Assembly: GCA_046329435.1 (NCBI GenBank)
Contig: JAXLUR010000005.1
Location: 248,001-312,000, forward strand
Direction of reading: 5' to 3'
Length of the DNA stretch: 64,000 bases
From: M3007 sp046329435
GTDB taxonomy: Bacteria > Bacteroidota > Bacteroidia > Chitinophagales > Saprospiraceae
Each line of letters starts with the position of its first letter. The stretch's first letter is position 1. The position numbers and the translations under genes are program-made. The notes beneath the pieces were generated by a model, which worked only from the letters and a program-made list of their open reading frames with translations, ran no database searches and had not been told where the DNA came from. Below, one piece after another: positions 63,809 through 64,000 of this stretch.

Positions 63809-64000
<192 letters not shown>

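Overview
This 64 kb window looks like chromosomal DNA from a GC-rich Bacteroidota, most likely a Saprospirales/Lewinella-like lineage (inference). The evidence is a SusC/SusD pair, many secreted proteins with type IX secretion (T9SS) C-terminal sorting domains, promoters of the Bacteroidota form TTG-N20-TAnnTTTG, a gingipain-like C25 peptidase, and very long spurious antisense frames typical of this GC content. The right end enters an rRNA operon read leftward (3' end of 23S, then 5S).

Left part (1-27.8 kb): a glycan-uptake locus (start of a GH20 hexosaminidase, susD, susC); a cysteine desulfurase with two envelope proteins; malic enzyme and msrB; a thioredoxin/dockerin-like T9SS protein; a GT2 glycosyltransferase; a ribBA-type gene whose GTP cyclohydrolase II half has lost its zinc cysteines; an M16 peptidase; a 1597-residue DUF4397 repeat protein; a TonB-dependent receptor; and several secreted or lipid-anchored proteins.

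Middle (27.9-57.5 kb): leuS with an unusual insertion of about 110 residues; two ECF sigma/anti-sigma units (one anti-sigma-like protein ends in a TonB domain, the other in a predicted outer-membrane barrel); carotenoid genes crtI-crtB; two sensor kinases; truB; a C25 peptidase; rnpB (RNase P RNA); and a GH13 lipoprotein.

Right part (57.5-63.3 kb): the most interesting system, a complete diversity-generating retroelement (DGR) joined to an NTPase conflict-type operon. Reading leftward from the rRNA terminator: a SIR2-like protein with a C-terminal effector-associated-like domain; a STAND P-loop NTPase with a transmembrane segment and a C-terminal formylglycine-generating-enzyme-like (C-type-lectin-fold) domain whose last residues are the variable repeat (VR); avd; and the template repeat (TR). 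The DGR reverse transcriptase lies convergently on the other strand. By hand alignment, TR and VR differ by 15 substitutions, all at TR adenines, plus one missing Asn codon. The likely output is a diversified ligand-sensing domain on an NTP-dependent immune-type switch.
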